This document shows, piece after piece, positions 18,750 through 27,621 of a stretch of DNA of 64,000 bases; position 1 is the stretch's first letter; each line of letters begins with the position of its first letter. This DNA is from Candidatus Rokuibacteriota bacterium (lineage in GTDB: Bacteria > Methylomirabilota > Methylomirabilia > Rokubacteriales > CSP1-6). The DNA is taken from contig QHSU01000011.1 of NCBI GenBank assembly GCA_003220535.1, positions 36,124-100,123 of the forward strand. The letters run 5' to 3'. The notes under the pieces were generated by a model. The model saw nothing but the letters and a program-made list of their open reading frames with translations, was not told where the DNA came from and did not search any database. A program made the position numbers and the translations under genes.

Positions 18750-19451
18750 CTATTCGCCCAGATACGCCCGCCGGACATCGGCGTTGTCCGACAGCTCGGC
18801 TGCGGTTCCGGTGAGCGCGATCGAGCCTGTCTCGAGCACGTAGCCCCGGTGAGCGATGGAGAGCGCCATCGCTGCGTTCTGCTCCACCAGGAGGATCGTC
18901 ATGCCCTGACGGTTGATGTCGCTGATCGTGTCGAAGATCTGCTCGACCAGGACCGGCGCCAGCCCCATGCTCGGCTCGTCCAGCAGGAGGAGCCGGGGGT
19001 TCGCCATGAGCGCACGGCCGATCGCGAGCATCTGCTGCTCGCCGCCCGAGAGGGTGCCGGCCACCTGACCGATGCGCTCGGCGAGCCGCGGGAAGAGGGC
19101 GAAGACGCGCTCGAGGTCGGCGGCGATTCCCGTGTCGCGTCGGAGATAGGCGCCCATCATCAGGTTCTCGCGAACCGTGAGGCGGTTGAAGATGCGGCGA
19201 CCCTCGGGCACGTGCGCCACGCCCCGCGAGACGATCGCGTGCGGCGGCACGTCGAGGAGCGACTCGGCCTCGAGCGTGATGGTGCCGCGCGTCGGATGAA
19301 GAAGGCCCGAGATCGTCTTGAGCGTGGTCGTCTTTCCGGCGCCGTTGTTGCCGAGGATCGTGACGATCTCGCCGCGGCCCACCTCGAGCCCCACGCCCTT
19401 GAGCGCCCTGATCTCGCCATAGGCGACGTCGAGCGCCTCGACCCTAAGCAT
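18750..19451 (-). CDS. livF: Branched-chain amino acid ABC transporter ATP-binding protein LivF
   Basis: 233 residues. Walker A GNNGAGKTTTL, signature LSGGEQQML, Walker B LLLLDEPSMGLAP, and the LivF-typical switch histidine region are intact. Second ATPase of the high-affinity branched-chain amino acid (or amide/urea) importer. Start overlaps livG by 8 bases. Last gene of the livKHMGF run. Confidence 0.95.
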   Translation of the reverse strand: MLRVEALDVAYGEIRALKGVGLEVGRGEIVTILGNNGAGKTTTLKTISGLLHPTRGTITLEAESLLDVPPHAIVSRGVAHVPEGRRIFNRLTVRENLMMGAYLRRDTGIAADLERVFALFPRLAERIGQVAGTLSGGEQQMLAIGRALMANPRLLLLDEPSMGLAPVLVEQIFDTISDINRQGMTILLVEQNAAMALSIAHRGYVLETGSIALTGTAAELSDNADVRRAYLGE

Positions 19452-20235
19452 GCCGCGCCTTCCGAGGGCCGGCGCCGCGCGTGCCGAGATAGGCCTCGAT
19501 CACACGCGCGTTTGCCTGGACCTCGCGCGGGGGGCCCTCCGCGATCTTCTCGCCGTGGTCGAGCACGGTCACCCGGTCGGACACCTCCATGACCACCCGC
19601 ATGTTGTGCTCGATCAGGATGATGGCGAGCCCGAGGTCGGCGACGAGGCCGCGCAGGAGGTGCATCAGCGCGCCGGCCTCCCCCTGGGTCATGCCGGCGG
19701 TCGGCTCGTCGAGCAGCAGCAGCGCGGGCTCGGACGCGAGCGCGCGGGCCAGCTCGAGCCGTCGCCGGTCGCCGTACGGCAGATTGCGCGCGACGACGTT
19801 GGCGTTGGCCTGCAGTCCGACGCGACCGAGCAGGCCGACGGCGCGTGTGGCCAGGTCGGATTCGGTTCGACGGAAGGTCGGGCTGTGCGAAAGGATGTCC
19901 CACAGGCCGAGCACGATCCGCGAGTTCATGCCCACGAGGACGTTTTCGATGGCGGTCATGTTGGCGAAGAGCCGGATGTTCTGGAACGTCCGGCAGATGC
20001 CCAGCGCCGTGATCTGGTCGGGGCGCAAGCCGAGCAGCGGCTGGCCGCGGAAGGTGACGCTGCCCTCGTCGGCCGCGTAGAGCCCGGTGAAGATGTTGAA
20101 GAGCGTCGTTTTCCCGGCCCCGTTCGGCCCGATGATGGACGCGATGCCCCGGTCGACGGCGAAGTCCACCCCGTGCAGCGCAGTGAGGCCTCCGAACCGT
20201 TTGGTGACGCTCCGGGCCTCGAACAGCGGCGACAT
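19444..20235 (-). CDS. livG: Branched-chain amino acid ABC transporter ATP-binding protein LivG
   Basis: 263 residues. Walker A GPNGAGKTTLFNI and Walker B ALLLLDEPTAGM are present; the C-terminal BCA_ABC_TP_C extension ends in IEAYLGTRG, diagnostic of LivG rather than LivF. The signature motif appears as NLPYGDRRRLELARAL, the LivG variant. Forms the heterodimeric motor with LivF. Separated from livM by 105 bases containing a stable hairpin. Confidence 0.95.
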   Translation of the reverse strand: MSPLFEARSVTKRFGGLTALHGVDFAVDRGIASIIGPNGAGKTTLFNIFTGLYAADEGSVTFRGQPLLGLRPDQITALGICRTFQNIRLFANMTAIENVLVGMNSRIVLGLWDILSHSPTFRRTESDLATRAVGLLGRVGLQANANVVARNLPYGDRRRLELARALASEPALLLLDEPTAGMTQGEAGALMHLLRGLVADLGLAIILIEHNMRVVMEVSDRVTVLDHGEKIAEGPPREVQANARVIEAYLGTRGAGPRKARHA

Positions 20236-20285
20236 CGTATCGAACTCTAGGAGGCCAAAGCGAGGCGCGTCGGCTTCATTTGTAG

Positions 20286-20311
20286 CGGGGGCCGGGAGGC
20301 CGGTGCCCCCG
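20286..20311 (-). terminator. GC-rich hairpin between livM and livG
   Basis: A 7-base arm CGGGGGC (20286-20292) pairs with GCCCCCG (20305-20311), extended inward by CGG/CCG around a GAGG loop with a two-base bulge. No U-tract follows on the transcribed minus strand, so it may be a partial terminator or a 3'-end stabiliser that lowers livGF expression relative to livKHM. The flanks carry a direct repeat CGGCTTCATTTG (20269-20280 and 20337-20348). Confidence 0.5.
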
Positions 20312-20340
20312 AGGGTGGCCTGAGAAAATGCACGCCGGCT

Positions 20341-21531
20341 TCATTTGGCGAGCTCGCGCTGGCGGCGTCGCGCCGGGAAGATGCCTTGAGGGCGGAAGAT
20401 CATCATCAGGACGAGGATCACGCCGAAGACCATCCGCTCGTACTTGGCCGGCTCGAACTGCGTCGGAAGGTCGGCGAGGCTATAGCCGAGGACGGTCACC
20501 CCCGCGTTCTTCAGCTCGTTGAGCCAGAGCGAGAAGCCTTTCAGGACTTGAAGATTCAGCACGGTCACGACGGTGGCGCCCACGACGGCGCCGGGAATCG
20601 AGCCCATCCCGCCGAGAATGACCATGGCCAGCACGCCGATCGACTCGAGGAAGGTGAACGACTCCGGGTTGATGAACACCTGCTTGGCCGAGAACAGCAC
20701 GCCCATGACGCCGGCGAACGATGCGCCGCAGGCGAAAGCCATGAGCTTCATCCGCACCAGCGGCACCCCCATGGCACGCGCCGCCAGCTCGTCCTCACGG
20801 ATCGCTTCCCACGCGCGGCCGATGTGCGAGTCTTCCAGCCGGCGATTGACCAGGACGACCGCGACCACGATGAGCAGGGCGAGGAAGTAGAAGTACTCGC
20901 CGTAGGGCAGCCCGAACGGCGCCGGCGGACGCGAGATGGGCGTGATTCCCTTCGGGCCGTTCGTAAAGTTGATCGGCTTGTCGAGGTTGTTGGCCAGGAC
21001 GCGGATGACCTCGCCGAAGCCCAGGGTGACGATGGCCAGGTAGTCGCCGTGCAGGCGCAGCACCGGCAGGCCGAGCAGGATCCCGGTGGTCGCCGCCACG
21101 CCGAGGCCCACCAGGAGAAACACATAGAACCACCAGCCCGGGAGCGGGAAGCCGCCGCCGAAGATGACATTGGCGTGCGGCGAGCCGAAGATGGCCCAGG
21201 AATAGGCGCCGACGGCGAAGAAGGCCACGTAGCCGAGATCCAGGAGCCCGGCCAGGCCGACCACGATGTTGAGCCCGAGCGCCAGCGCGACGAAGATGCC
21301 GACCTGGGTCGCGACTTCGAGGTAGTAGCTGTTGAAGTACCCGATGGCCGGCATCAGGACGAGGAGGGCGATCGCCAGGAGACTCCAGCGAAGCCGATCG
21401 GGGATCCGGGCGCGATAGACGAACAGGAGCGAGCCCTGGAAGAGAAGGAACACGAGGACCGACCGGGGAAACGTGGCGACGGCGAACGTCGAGGCCGCCA
21501 CCAGGGCCACCGCGAGCAGCGCCCAGATCAT
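20341..21531 (-). CDS. livM: Branched-chain amino acid ABC transporter permease LivM
   Basis: 396 residues with about ten hydrophobic helices. The core GLNIVVGLAGLLDLGYVAFFAVGAY is the LivM signature (GLAGxxxLGxxAFFAxGAY), and the EAA-like loop IGRAWEAIREDELAARAMG contacts the ATPases. Start ATG 21531 overlaps the livH stop (ATGA); the longer in-frame region upstream lies within livH and is rejected. Confidence 0.95.
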   Translation of the reverse strand: MIWALLAVALVAASTFAVATFPRSVLVFLLFQGSLLFVYRARIPDRLRWSLLAIALLVLMPAIGYFNSYYLEVATQVGIFVALALGLNIVVGLAGLLDLGYVAFFAVGAYSWAIFGSPHANVIFGGGFPLPGWWFYVFLLVGLGVAATTGILLGLPVLRLHGDYLAIVTLGFGEVIRVLANNLDKPINFTNGPKGITPISRPPAPFGLPYGEYFYFLALLIVVAVVLVNRRLEDSHIGRAWEAIREDELAARAMGVPLVRMKLMAFACGASFAGVMGVLFSAKQVFINPESFTFLESIGVLAMVILGGMGSIPGAVVGATVVTVLNLQVLKGFSLWLNELKNAGVTVLGYSLADLPTQFEPAKYERMVFGVILVLMMIFRPQGIFPARRRQRELAK

Positions 21532-22499
21532 GCGCGCTCTCGCACGACTTCGCCGAGGAGGCCTTTGGGCCGGAAGATCAGGATCAGGATCAGGATCGAG
21601 AAGGCGAGGATGTCCTTGTACTCGGCGCCAAAGGCGCCGCCCGTGAGCAGCGACAGGTAGGAGGCGGCGAACGCTTCGAGGAGCCCCAGCACGATCCCGC
21701 CGACCATCGCGCCCGGGATGTTCCCGATGCCACCGAGCACTGCCGCGGTGAACGCCTTCAGTCCGGGGATGAAGCCGCTGTACGGGTTGATGAGCCCGTA
21801 CTGGACGCCGAAGAGGACGCCGGCGGCTCCGCCCATCGCGCCGCCGATCAGGAACGTGAGCGAGATGATCCGGTTGACGTCGATGCCCATGAGGCTCGCC
21901 GCCGCCTGGTCCTCGGCGACGGCGCGGATGGCGGTGCCGACCTTCGTCCGGTTGACGATCAGGTGGAGGGCCCACAGCATCAGGAGCGCACCGCCGATGA
22001 CGACGAGGGACTTGACCGACACGTCGATCGTCTCGGTCAGCTCGAAGCGGAGATTGAGGACGTCGATGGTCGGGTAGACCAGGTTGAAGGCGTTCCGCCA
22101 GAGCGACTCGAAGAGCCGGATGAGGTCCTGCAAGAAGAAGGAGATCCCGATGGCGGAGATGAGCGGAATCAGCCGGGGTGCCTGGCGCAGCGGACGGTAG
22201 GCGATCCGCTCCACGGCGACCGCGAGGAACCCGCTGGCGGCCATGCCCGCCAGCAACACCAGGACGAGGACGATCGGCCAGGGAAGCCCGTCGAGGAGCC
22301 CGACGCTCTTCAGCCCGAGGAGGACCTCGACACCCACGAAGGCCCCCACGATGAAGATCTCGGAGTGGGCGAAATTGATGAACTCGAGGACGCCGTACAC
22401 CATCGTGTAACCGAGCGCGATCAGGGCGTACATGAAGCCGAGAATGATGCCGTCGAGCAATACCTGAGGGAAGATACCGATCAGCAGTTCGTAATCCAT
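21528..22499 (-). CDS. livH: Branched-chain amino acid ABC transporter permease LivH
   Basis: 323 residues, about eight transmembrane helices. Conserved ALIALGYTMVYGVLEFINFAH near the N-terminus and the ATPase-contact loop GTAIRAVAEDQAAASLMG identify LivH. Preceded by a 99-base gap after livK that is dominated by a perfect 20-bp inverted repeat. Confidence 0.95.
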   Translation of the reverse strand: MDYELLIGIFPQVLLDGIILGFMYALIALGYTMVYGVLEFINFAHSEIFIVGAFVGVEVLLGLKSVGLLDGLPWPIVLVLVLLAGMAASGFLAVAVERIAYRPLRQAPRLIPLISAIGISFFLQDLIRLFESLWRNAFNLVYPTIDVLNLRFELTETIDVSVKSLVVIGGALLMLWALHLIVNRTKVGTAIRAVAEDQAAASLMGIDVNRIISLTFLIGGAMGGAAGVLFGVQYGLINPYSGFIPGLKAFTAAVLGGIGNIPGAMVGGIVLGLLEAFAASYLSLLTGGAFGAEYKDILAFSILILILIFRPKGLLGEVVRERA

Positions 22500-22541
22500 G
22501 CGCTAAGCGCCAGACGACCCGAGGGGCGGGGCGGCGCCAGG

Positions 22542-22590
22542 GGGGGCCCCCGCGAAACCTGTGGTGTTTTCAGGTTTCGCGGGGGCCCCC
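22542..22590 (-). terminator. Perfect 20-bp inverted repeat between livK and livH
   Basis: Arm 22542-22561 is the exact reverse complement of 22571-22590, with a 9-base loop (TGGTGTTTT). The stem begins with five G and five C and ends CGAAACCTG. No U-run follows in the minus-strand direction, so complete termination is doubtful. It stands just after the binding-protein gene, where many ABC operons place a 3'-stabilising hairpin that keeps binding protein in excess over permease. Confidence 0.7.
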
Positions 22591-22598
22591 TCTCGCGC

Positions 22599-23801
22599 CT
22601 ACTTCTTGGGGGCGGCGGGAGCCGCGATGGTCAGCTGCTTGACGATCTTGTTGTCGCCCCACTTCCCCGGGTCGTCGCTGGCGACCTGCAGCACGAAGTA
22701 GAGCGCCTTCTTCCGGTCGCCTTTGGCGTCGAACTCGATGTCGCCCGTGATGCCGCCGAGCTTGGCCTTGCGGACCGCGACCGCCACGTCCTCGCGGCTC
22801 GGCGCCTTGCCGCCCTTCGCGGCGGCTTCGATGGCCTTGATGGCGATGGTGGCCGCGTCGTACGCCTCGGCCGCATACGGCTCCGGGTTCTTGCCGAACT
22901 TCTTCTTGAACTCGTCCGCGAACATCTTGGCCTTGGGCAGGGCCGAGGCCGGCCCGGCCGCGGAGGTGTAGTGCATGCCGATCACGGCCTTCCCGGCGAT
23001 CTTCGTGAGATCGGACGAATCCATTCCGTCGGGGCCCAGGAACTTCCCTTTGACGCCCTTCTCGCGGGACTGCTTGAAGAACGGCGCGGCCTGATCGTAG
23101 ATGCCGCCGAAGTAGATCACATCCGGGTTCTTCGCCTTCATGGGCGTGATGATGGGATCGAAGTTCGACTTCTCCTCCGTCCCCTCGAAGCCGAGGACCT
23201 TGAGGCCCTTCTTCTCGGCGTCCGTCTTGAAGAACTCGGCCACACCCTGACCGTACGGTGTCTTGTCGTGGATGATGTAGACGGACTTCGCCTTCATCGT
23301 GCCGTGCGCGAACTCCGAGCCGACGACCCCCTGGACGTCGTCACGTCCGCACACGCGGTTGACGTTCGGATAGCCGCGGTCGGTGACGACGGGGTTCGTG
23401 TTCGCGGGAGAGATCATCGCGAGCGAGACTTCCTTGTAGACCTCTGACGACGGAATCGCCACGCCCGAGTTGAGGTGTCCGATGATAGCGAGGATGTCCT
23501 TGTCAGCGATGATGTTCTTCGAGTTCGCCACGCCGACGTCGGGCTTGGCCTGGTCGTCGAAGGGGACCAGGTCGACCTTGAATCCCTGCTTCTCGAGCGT
23601 GCCCTTGAACTTCTCGACCGCGAGCTGCGCGCCGAGCTTGATGCCCTCGCCGAGCGCCGCCTGACCGCCGCTGAGAGGACTCTGGGTGGCGATCTTGATG
23701 GTGCCCTTGCTGGCTTGTCCTTCCAGCTTCGACGCCGGGACCAGCGCCACGGCCAGGACGGCGACGAGCGCCAGAACGAGGTGGACCCTGTGACGGATCA
23801 T
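22599..23801 (-). CDS. livK: Branched-chain amino acid ABC transporter substrate-binding protein LivK
   Basis: 400 residues. Signal peptide MIRHRVHLVLALVAVLAVALV with cleavage near ASKLEGQA, then KIATQSPLSGGQAALGEGIK, the typical start of periplasmic type I (LivJ/LivK) binding proteins. GAQLAVEKFKG and the AEAYDAATIAIKAIEAA hinge-side helix support this. AAGGAGGG precedes the ATG. Ligand is probably a branched-chain amino acid, but this family also binds amides, urea and aromatics. Follows thiE by 44 bases and probably has its own promoter. Confidence 0.93.
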   Translation of the reverse strand: MIRHRVHLVLALVAVLAVALVPASKLEGQASKGTIKIATQSPLSGGQAALGEGIKLGAQLAVEKFKGTLEKQGFKVDLVPFDDQAKPDVGVANSKNIIADKDILAIIGHLNSGVAIPSSEVYKEVSLAMISPANTNPVVTDRGYPNVNRVCGRDDVQGVVGSEFAHGTMKAKSVYIIHDKTPYGQGVAEFFKTDAEKKGLKVLGFEGTEEKSNFDPIITPMKAKNPDVIYFGGIYDQAAPFFKQSREKGVKGKFLGPDGMDSSDLTKIAGKAVIGMHYTSAAGPASALPKAKMFADEFKKKFGKNPEPYAAEAYDAATIAIKAIEAAAKGGKAPSREDVAVAVRKAKLGGITGDIEFDAKGDRKKALYFVLQVASDDPGKWGDNKIVKQLTIAAPAAPKK

Positions 23802-23844
23802 CGGTGCCCTCCTTAGAGTTCGGTCACGTCGCGCAGACGGCGAT

Positions 23845-23850
23845 ATTATA
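23845..23850 (-). promoter_or_regulatory. Candidate -10 element (TATAAT) for livK
   Basis: A perfect TATAAT on the minus strand overlaps the thiE stop. The best upstream TTGACC (23864-23869) is only 13 bases away, too close for a standard -35, so recognition would need another -35 or an activator. Predicted transcript start near 23838 gives a leader of about 37 bases with an AAGGAGGG ribosome site. Confidence 0.4.
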
Positions 23851-24490
23851 GCGGCCCGCGCCCGGTCAAGTCACGCGCCGCGCGGATCGCCACGAGGAAC
23901 TCGCGGGTCGCGGCGGCCGGATCGGGCGCCCCGCAGACGGCGGAGATGACGGCGACGCCGTCGGCGCCGGCACGAATCACCTCCGCGACGTTCTCGCGAG
24001 TCACGCCGCCGATCCCGACCAGCGGTGCCTTGGTCTCGGGCCGGATCGTGCGGATCAGCTCCGGGCCCACGAGCTGGAAATCGGGCTTGGTGCGCGTCGG
24101 GAACATCGAGCCGACGGCGATGTAGTCCGCGCCCTCCGCCTGCGCGTCGCGCGCCTGGGCGAGGCTGTGGGTCGAGCGGCCCACCACCATGCCGGGACGC
24201 AGCAGCGGACGCGCGGCGCGGGCGGGCAGGTCGTCCTGGCCCAGGTGAACACCGTCGGCGCCGACGGCGACCGCCAGATCGACTCGGTCGTTCACGATGA
24301 ACGTGACGCCGGTGCGGCGGCAGCGATCGCGCAGCCGCTCGGCGAGCGGCTGGAGGCGCCCGGACGGCCACTCCTTCTCCCGGAGCTGGATCATGCGGCA
24401 GCCGCCGGCGATCGCGGCGTCCAGAATTTCCTCGAGGCCGCGCCCGCGGGCCGCCGCGCGATCGAGGATGACGTACAGCGAGAGGTCCAT
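23846..24490 (-). CDS. thiE: Thiamine phosphate synthase
   Basis: 214 residues. Joins 4-methyl-5-thiazole phosphate and hydroxymethylpyrimidine diphosphate to make thiamine phosphate. Conserved RMIQLREKEW (pyrophosphate-binding), FIVNDRVDLAVAVGADGVHLGQDD and GADYIAVGSMFPTRTK with C-terminal VGIGGV are all present. TenI, which shares the fold, usually lacks several of these. ATG at 24490 shares one base with the accC stop (TGATG). Not otherwise linked to thi genes here. Confidence 0.9.
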   Translation of the reverse strand: MDLSLYVILDRAAARGRGLEEILDAAIAGGCRMIQLREKEWPSGRLQPLAERLRDRCRRTGVTFIVNDRVDLAVAVGADGVHLGQDDLPARAARPLLRPGMVVGRSTHSLAQARDAQAEGADYIAVGSMFPTRTKPDFQLVGPELIRTIRPETKAPLVGIGGVTRENVAEVIRAGADGVAVISAVCGAPDPAAATREFLVAIRAARDLTGRGPL

Positions 24491-25827
24491 CAGGCGCGGC
24501 GCCGGACCGTCTCGACCTGGCTGACGCGCCCCTCGAGAAACGCGGGATCGTCCAGGACCTTCAAGTGGAACGGGATCGAGGTCTTGACGCCTTCCAGCAC
24601 CGTCTCGCGGAGGGCACGGCGCATCCGGTCGATCGCTTCCGCACGGTCCCCGCCACGCACGATGATCTTGGCGAGCAGCGAGTCGTAGAACGGCGGCACC
24701 GCGTAGGGAGCCATCAGATGGCTGTCCACGCGCACATTGAAGCCACCCGGCGGCACCCACGCGGTCACGCGGCCCGCGCTCGGAGCGAACGTCTCCGGAT
24801 CCTCCGCGTTGATCCGGCACTCCATCGCGTGCCCGTCGAAGCGCACGGCGTCCTGCCGGTAGCCGAGCGGCTCGCCGTCGGCGATCCGGATCTGCTCGCG
24901 CACGAGGTCGAGACCGGTGAGGACCTCGGTCACCGGGTGCTCGACCTGGATGCGCGTGTTCATCTCGATGAAGTAGAAGGCGCCCTCGGCGTCGACGAGG
25001 AACTCGACGGTGCCCGCGCTGACGTAGTTGACGGCCGCTGCGACGGTGAGCGCGGCTTGCCGCAACCCGGCGCGCGTCTCGGCGCCGAGCAGCGGCGCCG
25101 GCGACTCCTCGAGCAGCTTCTGGTGGCGCCGCTGGACCGAGCAGTCGCGTTCGCCCAGGTGGACCCGGATGCCGTTGCGGTCGCCGAGGACCTGCACCTC
25201 GACGTGCCGCGCGTTCTGGATGAACTTCTCGCAGTAGACCTCCGACGAGTCGAACGCCGCGACCGCTTCGGACTGGCAGGCGTCGAACGCCTGCACCACG
25301 TCGGCCCGCTCCCGGACGATCCGCATCCCGCGCCCACCGCCGCCTGCGGCCGCCTTGAACATGATCGGATAGCCGATCCGCTCCGCGACCTCGAGCGCCT
25401 CCGCGGACCCCTTCAGCGCGACCTCGCTCCCCGGCACGACGGGTACGCCCGCCTGCATCGCGATCTGACGCGCCTGCGCCTTGTCGCCCATCAGGCGGAT
25501 CGCCTCGGGTGAAGGGCCGATGAACGTGATCGAGCATGCCCGGCATACCTCGGCGAACGCGGGATTCTCGGCCAGGAAGCCGTAGCCCGGGTGGATCGCC
25601 TCGCTGTCGGTGACGGCGGCGGCGGAGATGATGGCGGGGATGTTGAGGTAGCTCAGCCGGGCCGAGTCGGGCCCGACACAGATCGTCTCGTCGGCGAGCC
25701 TCATCGGCAGCGAGTGCGCGTCGGCCTTCGAGTGGGCGAGCACCGAGCGGATGCCGAGCTCGCGGCACGTGCGGATGATCCGCAGCGCGATCTCGCCGCG
25801 GTTCGCGATCAGAATTTTATGGAACAC
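24490..25827 (-). CDS. accC: Acetyl-CoA carboxylase biotin carboxylase subunit
   Basis: 445 residues, standard AccC length. FHKILIANRGEIALRIIRTC at the N-terminus, ATP-grasp glycine loop KAAAGGGGRGMR, RHVEVQVLGD, and EMNTRIQVEHPVTE with the catalytic arginine are present. It carboxylates biotin on AccB at the expense of ATP in fatty acid synthesis. The start is a GTG at 25827; an extension to 26079 runs antisense-like into the previous gene. Unusually, accB is separated from accC by a metallopeptidase-like gene. Confidence 0.95.
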   Translation of the reverse strand: MFHKILIANRGEIALRIIRTCRELGIRSVLAHSKADAHSLPMRLADETICVGPDSARLSYLNIPAIISAAAVTDSEAIHPGYGFLAENPAFAEVCRACSITFIGPSPEAIRLMGDKAQARQIAMQAGVPVVPGSEVALKGSAEALEVAERIGYPIMFKAAAGGGGRGMRIVRERADVVQAFDACQSEAVAAFDSSEVYCEKFIQNARHVEVQVLGDRNGIRVHLGERDCSVQRRHQKLLEESPAPLLGAETRAGLRQAALTVAAAVNYVSAGTVEFLVDAEGAFYFIEMNTRIQVEHPVTEVLTGLDLVREQIRIADGEPLGYRQDAVRFDGHAMECRINAEDPETFAPSAGRVTAWVPPGGFNVRVDSHLMAPYAVPPFYDSLLAKIIVRGGDRAEAIDRMRRALRETVLEGVKTSIPFHLKVLDDPAFLEGRVSQVETVRRRA

Positions 25828-25852
25828 GGCTCGGACACTCTCCGCTTTGTCA

Positions 25853-27136
25853 TCAGCTGCCCAGGACCTGACGCCATTGCGATTCGAGCTCGGTGAGGCG
25901 GAGGCCGTAGACGCGCGGCATCGCTTCGGCGATCGTCTCGCCGGAGCCGAGCCGCGCCAGGAGCTCGCGCAGCGACTCGATCCCGCCCCGATCAACGAGG
26001 TCGCGCACGATCCAGAGCGCGATGTCGTAACCGGCGCGGGCGCGCAGCGGATCGGGCTCGGCGGCCAGCGCTTCGACACCCGCGAGCGTGAGGCCTCCCG
26101 GGACCTGCAGCATCGGATCCGGGGCCGCGCCCTCGAGGATCTGCGCCAGTCCTTCGTGAAGCCAGCGCGGGGCCCGGCCGCGGGAGAGATCGTGGATGAC
26201 GGCGTGGGCGTATTCGTGCACGATCAGGCGCTCGAGCTCGCGGCCCGGCGGACGGACCCGGCCGACCGGGAGACGAATCTTCCCGTCGAACAGGCCCGTG
26301 GCCCACGTGTGGGCGCGCGTCACGTCCTGGAACTCGTGCCGCTCGTACAGCACGACCGTCGTCCGCTCGTGCGGCGCGTAGGCGAGCATCCGCCCGACCC
26401 GCTCCGCCGCCGACTCGAGCAGGCCGACGATCGCGCGACGGGCCTCGGGATCGAGCGCGTCGCGGTACTTCACGACGAAGCGCCGCGTGACGTCGCGCTG
26501 GAAGCCGGCCTCGGCCCGCTGCTCGCGCTCGACCTTCCCGAGAAGTCGGCGCGCCGTTTCGTGCGCGGGCTCGCGCTCGAGCACCGCGCGCAGATGCACG
26601 ACCGCTCGCGCGGGCTCGTCGCGGCGATCGTAGAGGTGGGCCAGCAGGAGTCGCACGTCCGGGTCGTGCTCGCCGCGCGCGGCCTGCTCGAGCGGCGCGA
26701 ACGCGTCATCCGGCCGCCCCGCGTGGACGGCGGCGAGCCCGAGCCCCTTCAGGAGCGCGGGATCGTCGGGCATGTCGGCCAGCCCCTGGCGAAACAGCAG
26801 CGCCGCCTCGTCCGGGCGTCCCTCGCGCAGCGCGTGCCAGCCCCAGCCCTCGAAGCACCGAATGACGTCCTGACGCCGCGCCGCGCTGCCCGGGTCGTCC
26901 GCGACGGCACGGCCGAACTTCTCGCACGCCCGGGGGAACTGGCCGGCGGCGTACAGCCGGATCGCCTCTTCGCTGAGCCCCTGCGCGTCGCGGGCGTGGG
27001 CGGAGGCGAACACGACGGTCCGCTCGGCGTCGAGGCGCTCGTAGCGGCGTCCCTCACGCCAGCCGAGGACCAGCGCCGCGACACCGAGCAGCGTCGCCGC
27101 GAGGGCCGGCAGTCGGACGTGGCGGAAGGGCGTCAC
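25853..27136 (-). CDS. Membrane-anchored TPR protein with peptidase MA-like metalloprotease domain
   Basis: 427 residues. One N-terminal hydrophobic helix (about 10-25) acts as uncleaved anchor, residues 50-210 form TPR-like helical repeats, and the C-terminal domain has a zinc HExxH site, HEYAH (H307, E308, H311), with a downstream WLHEGLA giving a third ligand at E328, the gluzincin arrangement of the peptidase MA family. Probably an envelope peptidase or protein-binding factor. It lies 8 bases after accB and 25 before accC, an unexpected insertion in the accBC pair. No link to fatty acid synthesis can be shown. Confidence 0.78.
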   Translation of the reverse strand: MTPFRHVRLPALAATLLGVAALVLGWREGRRYERLDAERTVVFASAHARDAQGLSEEAIRLYAAGQFPRACEKFGRAVADDPGSAARRQDVIRCFEGWGWHALREGRPDEAALLFRQGLADMPDDPALLKGLGLAAVHAGRPDDAFAPLEQAARGEHDPDVRLLLAHLYDRRDEPARAVVHLRAVLEREPAHETARRLLGKVEREQRAEAGFQRDVTRRFVVKYRDALDPEARRAIVGLLESAAERVGRMLAYAPHERTTVVLYERHEFQDVTRAHTWATGLFDGKIRLPVGRVRPPGRELERLIVHEYAHAVIHDLSRGRAPRWLHEGLAQILEGAAPDPMLQVPGGLTLAGVEALAAEPDPLRARAGYDIALWIVRDLVDRGGIESLRELLARLGSGETIAEAMPRVYGLRLTELESQWRQVLGS

Positions 27137-27144
27137 GCCCGTGC

Positions 27145-27621
27145 TCAGCGGACGGGATCGATCAGGAACAGGGATTGACCGAACTCGACGGGGTGCGCAT
27201 TCTCGACGAAGACCTTGACGATCCGGCCGGCCACCTTGGATTCGATCTCGTTCATGAGCTTCATCGCTTCGATGATGCAGAGGATCTGCCCTTCCTTCAC
27301 CAGGTCGCCCTCGCTCACGTACGGCTCCGCCGTCGGCGACGAGGCCCGGTAGAAGGTCCCGACCATCGGCGCCTCGATCGTGACGCCCGAGGCGGACTCG
27401 GCGTCCGCCGGCGCCGCCGCGGTGGCGCGCTCGGAGGACGCGACCGCCGGAGCGAGTGCAGCCAGCGCCGCGCCACCGCCGCGCTGTAGGCGGATGCGAA
27501 CCTCGCCGACCGCCACGTCGATCTCGGACAGCCCGAGCTCCGACAGGAGCGTGCCGAGGCGTCGCGCGAGCTCGACGGCCGCACTGTCGTCCTGACGGGG
27601 CTGCCGACGCCCACGCGCCAT
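27145..27621 (-). CDS. accB: Acetyl-CoA carboxylase biotin carboxyl carrier protein
   Basis: 158 residues. The C-terminal lipoyl/biotinyl domain has the biotinylation motif EAMKLMNE with target lysine K121, preceded by an alanine-rich linker (residues 50-80). The N-terminal region is a helical part that binds AccC. ATG at 27621 shares one base with the efp stop. The efp-accB order is the widespread bacterial arrangement. Confidence 0.95.
   Translation of the reverse strand: MARGRRQPRQDDSAAVELARRLGTLLSELGLSEIDVAVGEVRIRLQRGGGAALAALAPAVASSERATAAAPADAESASGVTIEAPMVGTFYRASSPTAEPYVSEGDLVKEGQILCIIEAMKLMNEIESKVAGRIVKVFVENAHPVEFGQSLFLIDPVR

Noticed and set aside
20386..23447. Plus-strand frames of 424 and 494 codons opposite livM, livH and livK
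   Set aside because: Shadows of the ABC transporter genes, rich in E, D, R, H and Q as expected from antisense of hydrophobic helices.
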